Shown: one piece after another, positions 1 through 7,908 of the stretch
Layout: each line of letters begins with the position of its first letter
How positions within the stretch are numbered: the stretch's first letter is position 1
DNA from: JAEUNX01 sp034004685
GTDB lineage: Bacteria > Pseudomonadota > Gammaproteobacteria > Burkholderiales > Rhodocyclaceae
Assembly: GCA_034004685.1 (NCBI GenBank)
Contig: JAVEWG010000002.1
Location: 75,046-139,045, forward strand
Reading direction: 5' to 3'
DNA: 64,000 nt
Translations under genes and position numbers: made by a program
Notes under the pieces: model-generated
The model's database searches: none
The model's input: the letters and a program-made list of their open reading frames with translations, nothing else
What the model was told of the DNA's origin: nothing

Positions 1-1
1 C

Positions 2-805
2 GACCCGGCCACCATCCTGGGGGCGGTGACGCCGGTGCCGGACACCCTTTCCGAATACCAGTTCGCCGGCCTGCTGCGGGGCGGGCGCACCGAGCTGACC
101 CAGTGTCTGGGCAGCGATCTGGAAGTGCCGGCCCGGGCCGAGATCGTTCTGGAGGGGGTGATCCACCCTGGCGAAACGGCGTTGGAGGGCCCCTACGGCG
201 ACCACACCGGCTATTACAACGAGCAGGCGGAATTTCCGGTGTTCACGGTCGAGCGCATCACCCTGCGCAAGAACCCCATCTACCACTCCACCTACACCGG
301 CAAGCCCCCCGACGAGCCGGCCATGCTGGGGGTGGCGCTGAACGAAGTCTTCGTGCCCATCCTCCAGAAGCAGTTTCCGGAGATCGTGGATTTCTACCTG
401 CCGCCGGAGGGTTGCTCCTACCGGCTGGCGGTGGTGAGCATCAACAAGCAGTATCCCGGTCACGCCAAACGGGTGATGTTCGGGATCTGGAGCTTCCTGC
501 GCCAGTTCATGTACACCAAGACCATCATCGTGGTGGATGAGGACGTGGACATCCGGGACTGGAAGGAGGTGATCTGGGCGCTCACCACCCGCATGGACGC
601 CATCCGGGACACCACCCTGGTGGACGGCACGCCGATCGATTACCTGGATTTCGCCAGCCCGGTGGCCGGTCTGGGCGCCAAGATGGGCCTGGACGCCACC
701 AACAAATGGCCCGGCGAAACCAGCCGGGAATGGGGTCGCCCCATCGTCATGGACGAGGTGGTCAAGCAGCGAGTGGATACACTATGGGATCAACTCGGTC
801 TGTAA
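2..805 (+). CDS. ubiD: UbiD family 4-hydroxy-3-polyprenylbenzoate decarboxylase, C-terminal part
   Basis: The reading frame is open from the first bases of the window, so the 5' end lies outside; only about 267 C-terminal residues are present. Landmarks typical of UbiD are TPVPDTLSEYQFAGLLRGG, the EGPYGDHTGYY segment and the C-terminal SPVAGLGAKMGLDATNKWPGE. The family uses prenylated FMN to decarboxylate the polyprenyl-hydroxybenzoate intermediate of ubiquinone synthesis. The internal GTG at 26 is not a credible start because conserved residues precede it in frame. A small membrane protein gene follows after 16 bp. Confidence 0.93.
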   Translation, partial: DPATILGAVTPVPDTLSEYQFAGLLRGGRTELTQCLGSDLEVPARAEIVLEGVIHPGETALEGPYGDHTGYYNEQAEFPVFTVERITLRKNPIYHSTYTGKPPDEPAMLGVALNEVFVPILQKQFPEIVDFYLPPEGCSYRLAVVSINKQYPGHAKRVMFGIWSFLRQFMYTKTIIVVDEDVDIRDWKEVIWALTTRMDAIRDTTLVDGTPIDYLDFASPVAGLGAKMGLDATNKWPGETSREWGRPIVMDEVVKQRVDTLWDQLGL

Positions 806-821
806 CCCCAGGAGCCGCCCC

Positions 822-1241
822 ATGTCCCAGCCGCAAATCCTCGACCCCGTCCCAGCCGCCCCCCAGGGCGACGGGCTGCTGACCCTCACCCACGTGATCT
901 ACGCCCTCCACGCCTTCGCGGTGCTCTCCGGGGTGCTCACCTCCGCCAGCGTGGTGGGCAGCTTCGTCTCCGGCCTGCCTTCCATCGTGGCAGTGGTGCT
1001 CAACTATCTGAAGCGCGGCGAGGCGCGGGGAAGCTGGTTGGAGAGCCACTTCCGCTGGCAGATCCGCACCTTCTGGTTCGCCCTGCTGTGGATCCTGGTG
1101 GCCGTCGCCCTGGCCTTTACCCTGGTGGGCTTGCCGGTGGCGTTTGTCCTGATCCTGGGCTCAGGCCTGTGGGTGATCTATCGGGTGATGCGGGGCTGGC
1201 TGGCCCTCAAGGATCGCCAGCCCATGCCCGTGCCGGCCTGA
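822..1241 (+). CDS. DUF4870-like small membrane protein
   Basis: A 139-residue protein with about three hydrophobic segments: around residues 25-55 (HVIYALHAFAVLSGV and onward), around 85-105 and around 105-125. The LESHFRWQIRTFWFALLW stretch is typical of DUF4870/Tic20-like small membrane proteins found in many Proteobacteria. The function is unknown. It starts 16 bp after ubiD and ends 10 bp before sfsA, so the three are probably co-transcribed. Confidence 0.75.
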   Translation: MSQPQILDPVPAAPQGDGLLTLTHVIYALHAFAVLSGVLTSASVVGSFVSGLPSIVAVVLNYLKRGEARGSWLESHFRWQIRTFWFALLWILVAVALAFTLVGLPVAFVLILGSGLWVIYRVMRGWLALKDRQPMPVPA

Positions 1242-1251
1242 TCCGTCCGGG

Positions 1252-1953
1252 ATGCGCTTGCCGCCCCTCACCGAGGGCCGCCTGATCCGCCGTTACCAGC
1301 GCTTCCTCACCGAGGTGGAACTGGCTGATGGCGCCCGGGTCACCGCCCACTGCCCCAACACCGGTTCCATGCTGGGCTGCAAGGCGCCCGGTAGCCGGGT
1401 GTGGCTCTCCGCCGCCAGCAACCCGGCCCGCAAGCTGGCGTGGACCTGGGAGTTGGTGGAGGCGTTGCCGGGGGTGCCGGTGGGGCTCCACACCGGCCGC
1501 AGCAACGCCCTGGTGCGGGAGGCCGTCGAGGCCGGTTTCCCTGCCGCCCTGGCCGGCTATGCCGCCATCAGGGGGGAGGTGCCCTATGGTGAGGGTAGCC
1601 GCATCGATCTCCTCCTGACCGCGCCTGATCGCCCGCCCTGCTATGTGGAGGTGAAGAACGTCACCGCCGCCGAGGGGGGCGTGGCCCTGTTCCCCGACGC
1701 GGTGACCGTCCGGGGCGCCAAGCATCTGGATGAGATGGCGGCCCAGGTGGCGGCCGGGCACCGGGCCGTGCTGGTGTTCTGCGTGCAGCGGGACGACGTG
1801 ACCGAGGTGCGCCCGGCCGATGCCATCGATCCCCATTACGGTCGACGCCTGCGGGCGGCCCTGGCCGCCGGGGTGGAGGTGCTGGCCCTGGGGGCGCGGG
1901 TGACTGTGGAGGAAATCCGGCTGGAGCAGGTATTGCCGGTGGTGTGCCCGTGA
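1252..1953 (+). CDS. sfsA: SfsA, sugar fermentation stimulation protein homologue
   Basis: A 233-residue protein of full SfsA length. The N-terminal OB-like part has RRYQRFLTEVELADG and HCPNTGSMLG; the nuclease-like C-terminal part has EGSRIDLLL, YVEVKNVT and an F-x-D-AVT-RG-KHL-E stretch. SfsA was named for stimulating maltose metabolism in E. coli, and its fold resembles PD-(D/E)xK nucleases; the biochemical role is not settled. The E-V-K triad in YVEVKNVT is intact. No Shine-Dalgarno is obvious, but the first residues match the family start. Confidence 0.93.
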   Translation: MRLPPLTEGRLIRRYQRFLTEVELADGARVTAHCPNTGSMLGCKAPGSRVWLSAASNPARKLAWTWELVEALPGVPVGLHTGRSNALVREAVEAGFPAALAGYAAIRGEVPYGEGSRIDLLLTAPDRPPCYVEVKNVTAAEGGVALFPDAVTVRGAKHLDEMAAQVAAGHRAVLVFCVQRDDVTEVRPADAIDPHYGRRLRAALAAGVEVLALGARVTVEEIRLEQVLPVVCP

Positions 1954-2040
1954 CCAAATTGGCACTGACCCATGGGCCAGTCGGTGCCTCGGCTTGGGTA
2001 CCCTCCCGGGGATCGGGCGGCCCGGCTATGATCTCCACCC

Positions 2041-3375
2041 ATGACCCTCGACGACGCCGTCCTTCAGCGTAAAACCGCCCTCCTGTACCGCAACGTTCTT
2101 GTCGGACAGGCCGCCAGCGCCGCCAATGCCGCCCTGCTTGCCGGGCTGATGAGTGGCCTGTTCCACATTCATCTGGCTGTCTGGTGGCTGCTCTTGGCCG
2201 TCATGGTGGCAGGTGGGCGTTGCCTGCTGGCCTTCGCCCGGCGGCGGGACGGGGCGCACGCCGCGCGGGCGGCAATATGGCGCAGGCGCTATCTGCTGGC
2301 CGTCCTGGCCTCGGGGGTGACCTGGGGGCTGGCGGCGGTGTTGTTCATGGGGGGGCGGGACGATACGCCCCAGTTGTTCACGGTTTTTCTCCTGTCGGGC
2401 ATGGTGGCGGGCGCGGTTCCCATGCTGGCGCCGGTGAAGGGGGCGTTCGAGATCTTCGCGGTGCCGGTGGTTGTTCCGGTGGCCGTGATTGCCTTGTCCC
2501 AGTACTCCTCGGTCCTGCATCTGATGCTGGGGGTCATGGCGCTCCTGTTCCTGGGGGCGGTTCTTGGGAGCGCCCGCTATCTGCACGACACCCTGGATGG
2601 CGCCATACGTCTGGAGTTGGGCAAGGATGAGCTGCTGGTGAGCCTGGAGCAGGCGCGCCGCCAGGCCGAGGCCGCCTCCCAGGCCAAGAGCCAGTTTCTC
2701 GCCAATATGAGCCACGAACTGCGCACGCCGATGAACGGGGTGCTGGGCATGGCCGACCTGCTGGCCTACAGCAAGCTCGATGAGGAGCAGCAGGAGTACG
2801 TTCGGGTCATCCAGGGGTCTGGCCGGAGCATGATGGAGACCATCGAGGCCATTCTCGACCTGGCCAACATCGATGCGGGGCGGGTGGTCCTCAATTGCGC
2901 CCCCCTGAGTTTGTCGGAGCTGGTGCAGGGTTTGCGCCAGTCAGCCCTGCCCCGGGCGTCCGCCAAGGGCTTGCAGCTGACTTGCGAGGTTTCCGCTGCC
3001 GTTCCGGAGGTCCTGCTGGGGGACGAAGCGCGCCTGCGCCAGGCGTTGGCCAATTTGCTGGATAACGGGATCAAGTTCACTGATCGGGGTTATGTGCGCC
3101 TGCGGGCAGAGCTGCTGAAGCTGGCGGATGGGGCGGCGGAGCTGGCCTTCTCGGTGGAGGACAGCGGGATTGGCATTCCTCCGGACAAGCTGGGGGCGAT
3201 CTTCGAGGACTTCAATCAGGCGGACAATTCGGTGACCCGCAAATACGGGGGTACCGGCCTGGGCTTGTCCATCGCCCGGCGCTTGGTGGCCATGATGGGG
3301 GGCGCCCTGACGGCCACCAGTCAGGTGGGAGGGGGGAGCCGGTTTGTTTTTGTCGCGGCCTTTAAACTGAACTGA
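2041..3375 (+). CDS. Membrane-bound sensor histidine kinase
   Basis: A 444-residue kinase. Residues about 15-185 form roughly six hydrophobic segments with no large periplasmic domain, so the sensor is probably within the membrane. A HisKA domain follows at about 210-285 with the phospho-acceptor motif MSHELRTPMNG, then a HATPase_c domain with N box (LANLLDNGIKFTD), G1 box (DSGIGIP) and G2 box (GGTGLGLSIARRL). It lacks its own receiver, and no response regulator gene is adjacent, so the partner is unknown. Its stop codon lies at the base of a hairpin shared with convergent infA. Confidence 0.88.
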   Translation: MTLDDAVLQRKTALLYRNVLVGQAASAANAALLAGLMSGLFHIHLAVWWLLLAVMVAGGRCLLAFARRRDGAHAARAAIWRRRYLLAVLASGVTWGLAAVLFMGGRDDTPQLFTVFLLSGMVAGAVPMLAPVKGAFEIFAVPVVVPVAVIALSQYSSVLHLMLGVMALLFLGAVLGSARYLHDTLDGAIRLELGKDELLVSLEQARRQAEAASQAKSQFLANMSHELRTPMNGVLGMADLLAYSKLDEEQQEYVRVIQGSGRSMMETIEAILDLANIDAGRVVLNCAPLSLSELVQGLRQSALPRASAKGLQLTCEVSAAVPEVLLGDEARLRQALANLLDNGIKFTDRGYVRLRAELLKLADGAAELAFSVEDSGIGIPPDKLGAIFEDFNQADNSVTRKYGGTGLGLSIARRLVAMMGGALTATSQVGGGSRFVFVAAFKLN

Positions 3376-3400
3376 GCGCGGGCGTGTCCGCCCGCCGCTC
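3374..3400. terminator. Hairpin between convergent kinase and infA genes
   Basis: An inverted repeat with a GGGCG/CGCCC core and GAGCG/CGCTC outer arms around a TGTC loop. It overlaps the stop codons of both converging genes. No strong T-tract follows on either strand, so bidirectional terminator function is inferred from position and GC-rich stem only. Confidence 0.5.
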
Positions 3401-3668
3401 AGCGACGCCGGTTGTTGTGGGTGGGCGCGGGCGCGCCGTCAGGCCGGCCGGGCAGATGGCGGAAGGTGATGCGGCCCTTGGTCAGGTCGTAGGGTGACAT
3501 TTCCAGGGAGACATTGTCGCCGGCGATGATGCGGATATGGTGCTTGCGCATCTTGCCGCCAGAGTAAGCGATCAAAGTGTGACCATTATCCAGGGTGACG
3601 CGGTATCGACCGTCAGGCAACACTTCATTGACGGTGCCTTGCATCTCGATCAGTTCTTCCTTGGCCAT
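3399..3668 (-). CDS. infA: Translation initiation factor IF-1 (second betaproteobacterial form)
   Basis: An 89-residue S1-like OB-fold protein beginning MAKEELIEMQGTVNEVLPDG, followed by the IF-1 signature GGKMRKHHIRIIAGD and VSLEMSPYDLTKGRI. The C-terminal tail is basic and extended relative to the 72-residue E. coli protein, as is usual for the second IF-1 of betaproteobacteria. It binds the 30S A site during initiation. The start was placed at 3668 because the seven upstream in-frame residues are not part of the family and AAGGAGC lies just upstream. It stands alone here, not in a ribosomal protein operon. Confidence 0.95.
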   Translation of the reverse strand: MAKEELIEMQGTVNEVLPDGRYRVTLDNGHTLIAYSGGKMRKHHIRIIAGDNVSLEMSPYDLTKGRITFRHLPGRPDGAPAPTHNNRRR

Positions 3669-3803
3669 GCTTGGGCTCCTTCTCGTCATGCGCCCTGAAC
3701 TGGAGCACCCCAGGAATCAGCATGGGGGTGCGATTGGTCGCGATGTGGCGCGTCAAGCGACCAGACCGAGCGGCGTCTGCCAGGTTGGAACGTCCTGCCT
3801 CGG

Positions 3804-3843
3804 GCTAAAAGAAAAGGGGCCCGACCACATGGCCGGGCCCCTT
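3804..3843 (-). terminator. Rho-independent terminator of the tRNA-Lys operon
   Basis: On the minus strand, AAGGGGCCCG and CGGGCCCCTT (3834-3843 and 3814-3823) pair around a 10-nt loop and are followed by TTCTTTTAG. It lies 8 bp beyond the CCA end of the downstream tRNA-Lys gene. The 10-bp GC-rich stem with T-rich tail is a textbook intrinsic terminator. Confidence 0.9.
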
Positions 3844-3851
3844 GGAATCCT

Positions 3852-3927
3852 TGGTGGGGGCACTAGGATTCGAACCTAGGACCTACTGATTAAGAGTCAG
3901 CTGCTCTACCAACTGAGCTATACCCCC
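3852..3927 (-). tRNA. tRNA-Lys (anticodon CTT)
   Basis: A 76-nt cloverleaf on the minus strand with encoded CCA. The acceptor stem GGGGGTA/TGCCCCC pairs fully (one G-T wobble). The D arm has AGCTCAGTTGGTAGAGC, the T arm has GGTTCGAATCC, and the 7-nt anticodon loop reads CTCTTAA, giving anticodon CTT (codon AAG). It is the second gene of a two-tRNA transcript and is followed closely by a terminator. Confidence 0.97.
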
Positions 3928-3941
3928 GGTGCTGCAAATAA

Positions 3942-4017
3942 TGGTAGGTCGTGCGGGATTCGAACCTGCGACCAACGGATTAAAAGTCCGCTGCTCTACC
4001 AGCTGAGCTAACGACCC
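3942..4017 (-). tRNA. tRNA-Lys (anticodon TTT)
   Basis: A 76-nt cloverleaf on the minus strand with encoded CCA. Acceptor stem GGGTCGT pairs with ACGACCT; the anticodon loop is CTTTTAA, giving TTT (codons AAA/AAG); the T arm contains GGTTCGAATCC. It lies 14 bp upstream of the CTT isoacceptor in the same orientation, so the pair is a lysine tRNA operon. Confidence 0.97.
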
Positions 4018-4033
4018 ATCAAAAAGAGGCGAA

Positions 4034-4062
4034 ATATTAGTTCGAGGATGACGCCAGGTCAA
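4034..4062 (-). promoter_or_regulatory. Sigma-70 promoter of the tRNA-Lys pair
   Basis: On the minus strand a TTGACC -35 box (4057-4062) is separated by exactly 17 bp from a TAATAT -10 box (4034-4039). The -10 box ends 17 nt before the 5' end of the first tRNA. Near-consensus boxes with ideal spacing fit a strong stable-RNA promoter. Confidence 0.85.
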
Positions 4063-4077
4063 GCTTCCGACAAAGCT

Positions 4078-4130
4078 TAGGGGCTGTCGCCCTTGGATTT
4101 TGGGGTCGAATTCAAGGCCGACAGCCCCTA
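4078..4130 (-). terminator. Long inverted repeat covering the yeeE stop codon
   Basis: A perfect 12-bp inverted repeat (TAGGGGCTGTCG at 4078-4089, complement at 4119-4130) continues inward after one mismatch with CCTTG/CAAGG. The yeeE TAG stop (4128-4130) is inside the first arm. It is well placed to end the ybgC-to-yeeE operon, but no T-tract follows on the minus strand, so it may equally be a transcript-stabilising or REP-like hairpin. Confidence 0.5.
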
Positions 4131-5207
4131 ATTGCCTTGGGCCATGAGGCGGTACTCGAGCTTCATGGTCAGGATCGCCCCGGCGATGATCGCCGCCGTG
4201 GTCAGGAGGGCTCCCGGAGCGAGGGTGGAGAAACCGGTCAGGCCTTGCCCGATGGTGCAGCCCAGGGCGGTCACGCCGCCAAAGCCCATCAGCACCGCGC
4301 CAATGAGGTGGCGAGCCAGATCGGCAGGGTCACGAAACCCTTCCAGCCGGAGTTCCCGGGCCGCCACTGCGCCGGCGCCCGCCCCTAGGATCACACCCAG
4401 GACGGAGGCAACGCCAAAGGTGACGGTCTTGCTGGTGTCGCTCCAGAGGGTGAGGAGTTCCAGGGAATAGGCGTAGGGCGCCACGAAGGTGAGGGATTCC
4501 GGCCGACCGCTGTTGGTGCCGATGAAGGCCGGTGCCAGGGTTTCCGGGTGTTCCGGGATGAAGCCCAGGTGACCGGTGACGAACCAGCCCGCCACCACCA
4601 GGGCGCCCACCGTGGTGCCGCCGACGATCACCCGGGGCGATCGGGCCGCCGGGTGGGTCAGGCAGGCGATGCCCAGGAGGGCGGCGACAATCAGGCCCAG
4701 GGCGGGGAAGCCGCTCAGGGCCGCCAGGGATTGGGAGGGGCCCAACTCCACCGCGATCCGATCCAGGGTACCCACCCGCCAGACGCCGAATAGTCCCCGC
4801 AGGGTCATGGAGGCGGACAGCCCCAGGACGATAAAAACCACCAGGGACTTGAGGTTGCCGCCCCCCAGGCGGATCAGGGTCTTGGCGCCGCACCCCGAGG
4901 CCAGGGTCATGCCGGCGCCAAACAGCAGGCCGCCCACCAGGTGGGAGAGCCAGGGCAGGCGCCCGGCGGTGTAAATGGAGGCGGAGGTGTCCACCAGGCC
5001 GGCAAGCTGGAGGCCGGTGGTGCCGGCCAGCGCCACGGCCATGGCCAGCCCCCACATCCGCATGCGGGTCCAGTCTCCCATCAGTACGCCATCGGAGATC
5101 GCCCCCAGGGTGCAGAAGCGGGTCCGCTGGCCCACCGCGCCGAACAGCAGGCCGATGACCAAGCCGTACCAGGCGATGGTGGCGGGGGCGGGCAGGGGGG
5201 CATCCAT
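4128..5207 (-). CDS. YeeE/YedE family sulfur-compound transporter
   Basis: A 359-residue, highly hydrophobic protein with two YeeE/YedE-like halves, each bearing conserved cysteines: GQRTRFCTLGAISDG near residue 30, ASGCGAKTLIRLGGGN near 105-120, and ALGCTIGQGLTGFSTL near 315. In characterised members such cysteines pass thiosulfate through the membrane; the substrate here is inferred. The gene begins 13 bp after queC and so appears to be the last gene of the tol-que operon, an unexpected partner for queuosine synthesis. Confidence 0.85.
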   Translation of the reverse strand: MDAPLPAPATIAWYGLVIGLLFGAVGQRTRFCTLGAISDGVLMGDWTRMRMWGLAMAVALAGTTGLQLAGLVDTSASIYTAGRLPWLSHLVGGLLFGAGMTLASGCGAKTLIRLGGGNLKSLVVFIVLGLSASMTLRGLFGVWRVGTLDRIAVELGPSQSLAALSGFPALGLIVAALLGIACLTHPAARSPRVIVGGTTVGALVVAGWFVTGHLGFIPEHPETLAPAFIGTNSGRPESLTFVAPYAYSLELLTLWSDTSKTVTFGVASVLGVILGAGAGAVAARELRLEGFRDPADLARHLIGAVLMGFGGVTALGCTIGQGLTGFSTLAPGALLTTAAIIAGAILTMKLEYRLMAQGN

Positions 5208-5220
5208 CGGGATGGGGCCC

Positions 5221-5910
5221 TCAGGGGGCGGGCTGGTAGCGGGTCGGGTCCGTCAGGCCGGCGGCCTGGAAGCCGGCGCGTCGTAACCGGCAGGCATCGC
5301 AGTTGCCGCAGGCGCGGCCCTGGTGGTCCGCCTGGTAGCAGGAAACGGTTTCGGCGTAATCCACCCCCAGGGCATGGCCCTGACGGATGATGTCCGCCTT
5401 GGAGAGGTTGATGAGGGGCGCGTGAATGCGCAGCCGGCGTCCCTCGACCCCCGCCTTGGTGGCCAGATTGGCCATGGTTTCGAAAGCCTGGATGTATTCC
5501 GGGCGGCAGTCCGGGTAGCCGGAGTAATCCACCGCATTGACCCCCACGTAGATGTCGAAGGCTTCCAGAACCTCCGCCCAGGCCAGGGCGATGGACAGCA
5601 TCACGGTGTTGCGGGCGGGCACGTAGGTCACCGGAATGCCCGGGCCGACCCCATCGGTAGGGACCGCGATGGTGGGGTCGGTGAGGGCGGAGCCGCCGAA
5701 TTGGCCCAGATCCACGTGGGCCTCCCGGTGTTCCCGGGCGCCCAATAGCTTGGCGACGCGCTGGGAGGCCGCCAGTTCGGCCCCGTGGCGCTGTCCGTAG
5801 GCCACCGATAGAGCGTAGCACTCGAAGCCGGCTTGGCGGGCCAGGGCGAGGCAGGTGGCGGAGTCCAGGCCGCCGGAGAGCAGGACGATGGCGCGGGGAG
5901 CAGGCCTCAT
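5221..5910 (-). CDS. queC: 7-cyano-7-deazaguanine synthase QueC
   Basis: A 229-residue ATP-dependent enzyme converting 7-carboxy-7-deazaguanine and ammonia to preQ0. The PP-loop motif LLSGGLDSATCLALAR is near the N terminus, VGVNAVDYSGYPDCRPE is the conserved middle motif, and the zinc-binding C terminus has C-x8-CGNCDAC. Full length. It follows queE after 18 bp in the same operon, so the two successive preQ0 steps are co-transcribed. Confidence 0.96.
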   Translation of the reverse strand: MRPAPRAIVLLSGGLDSATCLALARQAGFECYALSVAYGQRHGAELAASQRVAKLLGAREHREAHVDLGQFGGSALTDPTIAVPTDGVGPGIPVTYVPARNTVMLSIALAWAEVLEAFDIYVGVNAVDYSGYPDCRPEYIQAFETMANLATKAGVEGRRLRIHAPLINLSKADIIRQGHALGVDYAETVSCYQADHQGRACGNCDACRLRRAGFQAAGLTDPTRYQPAP

Positions 5911-5928
5911 TGCAAAGGTGTCCGGAGT

Positions 5929-6588
5929 TCAGCGGCCGGGGGAGTTGCCCCACAGTACCTTGTGGAGCTGGAGCTGGAAGCGCACCGCCAGGCGGTCCCG
6001 CAGGATCCACTCAGCGAGCAGGGCCGGCTGGAGCCGGCCCTGCACCGGGGACAGGAGGACCGGACAGCGGGCGGTCAGATCGTGCTGGCGGATCTGTTCC
6101 CGGGCCCACTGATAGTCGGCTTCATCGGCCAGGACGATCTTGAGCTCATCGTGGGCCGTAAGAAGCGGGATGTTTTCCGCCCGATTACGGGCAACTTCGC
6201 CGGAGCCCGGCGCCTTGAGGTCCATGATCCGGGAGACCCGGGGGTCCACCGGACTGATGTCCAGGGCGCCGCTGGTCTCCAGAGAAACCGAATGACCCGC
6301 GTCGCACAGGGCGGTCAGCAGGGCAAGGCAGGCCTTCTGGGCCAGGGGCTCGCCACCGGTGACGCAGACGTGCTGGGTCAGCAGGCCGCCGACCTCCGCC
6401 ACGATCTCGGGGATGGAGCGCGACGTTCCGCCGGAGAAGGCGTAACTGGTGTCACACCAGGTGCACCGCAGTGGGCAGCCGGTGAGCCGCACAAAGACCG
6501 TGGGCAGGCCCACCCGAGAGGATTCTCCCTGGACCGATAGGAAGATCTCGGTCAGGCGCACACTCGGCGCCTGATCCACTGCGACCAT
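5929..6588 (-). CDS. queE: 7-carboxy-7-deazaguanine synthase QueE
   Basis: A 219-residue radical SAM enzyme that contracts the pterin ring to make 7-carboxy-7-deazaguanine for queuosine. The substrate-binding start (LTEIFLSVQGES) precedes the cluster motif GCPLRCTWCDT, C-x3-C-x2-C; CVTGGEPL is the SAM-contact motif. It starts 6 bp after cpoB, within the Tol-Pal operon, an arrangement common in Proteobacteria. Confidence 0.96.
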   Translation of the reverse strand: MVAVDQAPSVRLTEIFLSVQGESSRVGLPTVFVRLTGCPLRCTWCDTSYAFSGGTSRSIPEIVAEVGGLLTQHVCVTGGEPLAQKACLALLTALCDAGHSVSLETSGALDISPVDPRVSRIMDLKAPGSGEVARNRAENIPLLTAHDELKIVLADEADYQWAREQIRQHDLTARCPVLLSPVQGRLQPALLAEWILRDRLAVRFQLQLHKVLWGNSPGR

Positions 6589-6594
6589 GAGCGT

Positions 6595-7341
6595 TCAGCC
6601 CTTGGCGAGCCGTTGCTTGGCGGTCTTGGCCGCGGCGCTGGCGGGATATTTCTGGATGATGCTCTCCAGGGTCTTGCGCGCGCCCTTGTCATCCCCCATG
6701 GACTGCTGGCAGGTGGAAAGCCCCAGCAGGGCGTCCGGTGCGCGGGGGTCATCGGGCCAGTTGTTGGCCACCTGTTTGAAATGGTAGGTGGCGGAGGCCA
6801 CTTCCTTCAGCTGCAAGGCGCCACTGCCGGCCCAGAAATGGGCGCCGGGCTGGAAGCTGCTGTTGGGGTGGGCCTTGATGAAGGCCTCGAAACCCACCAC
6901 GGCTTCCCGGTACTTGCTGCCCTTGAGAAGATTCAGGGCCGCCTCGAAATCCCGGGTTTCGGCAGCGCCGTCGGTGGCGGGGGCGCTGCCTGCTTCCGGG
7001 GCGGCCGCGCCACCGGCCTCGGGCTGGCCAGCGGTTTCCAGGCGGCGCAATCGGTTGTCCAGATCCACGTAGAAGTCCTTCTGGCGCTTCTGGGTGGCTT
7101 CCGAGTCGTAGTTCAGGACTTCGATCTGGCCCCGCAAGCGGGCGATCTCGGCCTTGAGCTGCTCCAGCTGATTGGCCAGCTCAATTTGGGAACGCGCGCT
7201 TGCCTCAAGCCGGTCGAACTTGGCGTTGTAGTCATTGCGCATGTTGATGATGGTATTGCGGGCCTCCGTGTCGTCGAAGAGGCCCGCCTGCGCTGGCAGC
7301 GCCGCTGCCAGCGCCGCCGCAAGGAGCAGCTTTCTATGCAT
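6595..7341 (-). CDS. cpoB: CpoB (YbgF), Tol-Pal system periplasmic TPR protein
   Basis: A 248-residue protein with a signal peptide (MHRKLLLAAALAAALPAQA), an N-terminal trimerising coiled coil of about residues 35-105 and C-terminal TPR repeats from about residue 130 (ALNLLKGSKYREAVVGFEAF, then two further repeats). CpoB coordinates PBP1B activity with Tol-Pal during outer membrane constriction. The start overlaps the pal stop by one base (TGATG), indicating translational coupling. Confidence 0.94.
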   Translation of the reverse strand: MHRKLLLAAALAAALPAQAGLFDDTEARNTIINMRNDYNAKFDRLEASARSQIELANQLEQLKAEIARLRGQIEVLNYDSEATQKRQKDFYVDLDNRLRRLETAGQPEAGGAAAPEAGSAPATDGAAETRDFEAALNLLKGSKYREAVVGFEAFIKAHPNSSFQPGAHFWAGSGALQLKEVASATYHFKQVANNWPDDPRAPDALLGLSTCQQSMGDDKGARKTLESIIQKYPASAAAKTAKQRLAKG

Positions 7342-7871
7342 CAGAACTCACCTGAGTAGAGGATCTCGCCGCGCCGGTTCTGAGCGTAGCAGTCTTCGGT
7401 GCTGGCAGTGCAACGGGGCTTCTCTTCACCCAGGCTGACGGATTCGATCTGGCCATCCTTGGCGCCCAGCAGGACCAGGGCCTTCTTGACGGCATCGGCC
7501 CGCTTCTGGCCCAGGGCCAGGTTGTATTCCCGGCTGCCGCGCTCATCGGCATTGCCCTGGATCAGCACCTTCATGGTGGGGTTGGCCACCAGGAAGCGGG
7601 CATGGGCTTCCACCAGGGGCTTGGCTTCGTCGCGGATGGTGTAGCTGTCGAAATCGAAGAATACGTCCCGCTTGGAGAGGATGTTCTTGGGATCCTTGAG
7701 GGCTGCGATGCCGGTGCCACCGGGCTGGCCGGCTTCCACCCGGGCGACGGAGCCGCTGCCGGCGCCCCGGTCTTCCACGGAAGCGCCGGAGGTGCTGTCG
7801 GACATGGGGGTGCTGCTGCAGCCGGCGACCAGGGCGGCGAGCAGGGCGGAGGCGATCAGGGTGGTGCGCAT
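7341..7871 (-). CDS. pal: Pal, peptidoglycan-associated outer membrane lipoprotein
   Basis: A 176-residue lipoprotein. The start was set at 7871 because it gives a signal peptide MRTTLIASALLAALVAGC with a lipobox (LVAG-C); the 38 residues upstream in frame are not signal-like. The OmpA-like domain at about 70-176 carries the peptidoglycan-contact segment QGNADERGSREYNLALGQKR. Pal anchors the outer membrane to peptidoglycan and binds TolB. It lies 37 bp after tolB. Confidence 0.95.
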   Translation of the reverse strand: MRTTLIASALLAALVAGCSSTPMSDSTSGASVEDRGAGSGSVARVEAGQPGGTGIAALKDPKNILSKRDVFFDFDSYTIRDEAKPLVEAHARFLVANPTMKVLIQGNADERGSREYNLALGQKRADAVKKALVLLGAKDGQIESVSLGEEKPRCTASTEDCYAQNRRGEILYSGEF

Positions 7872-7908
7872 GATGACTAGATCCTTTTGAGTGCTGGTGA
7901 GGGTTGGA

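Noticed and set aside
3852..4017. tRNA-Lys genes as an attachment site of an integrated island
   Set aside because: No integrase gene and no repeated tRNA 3' end were seen nearby; flanking genes are core functions.
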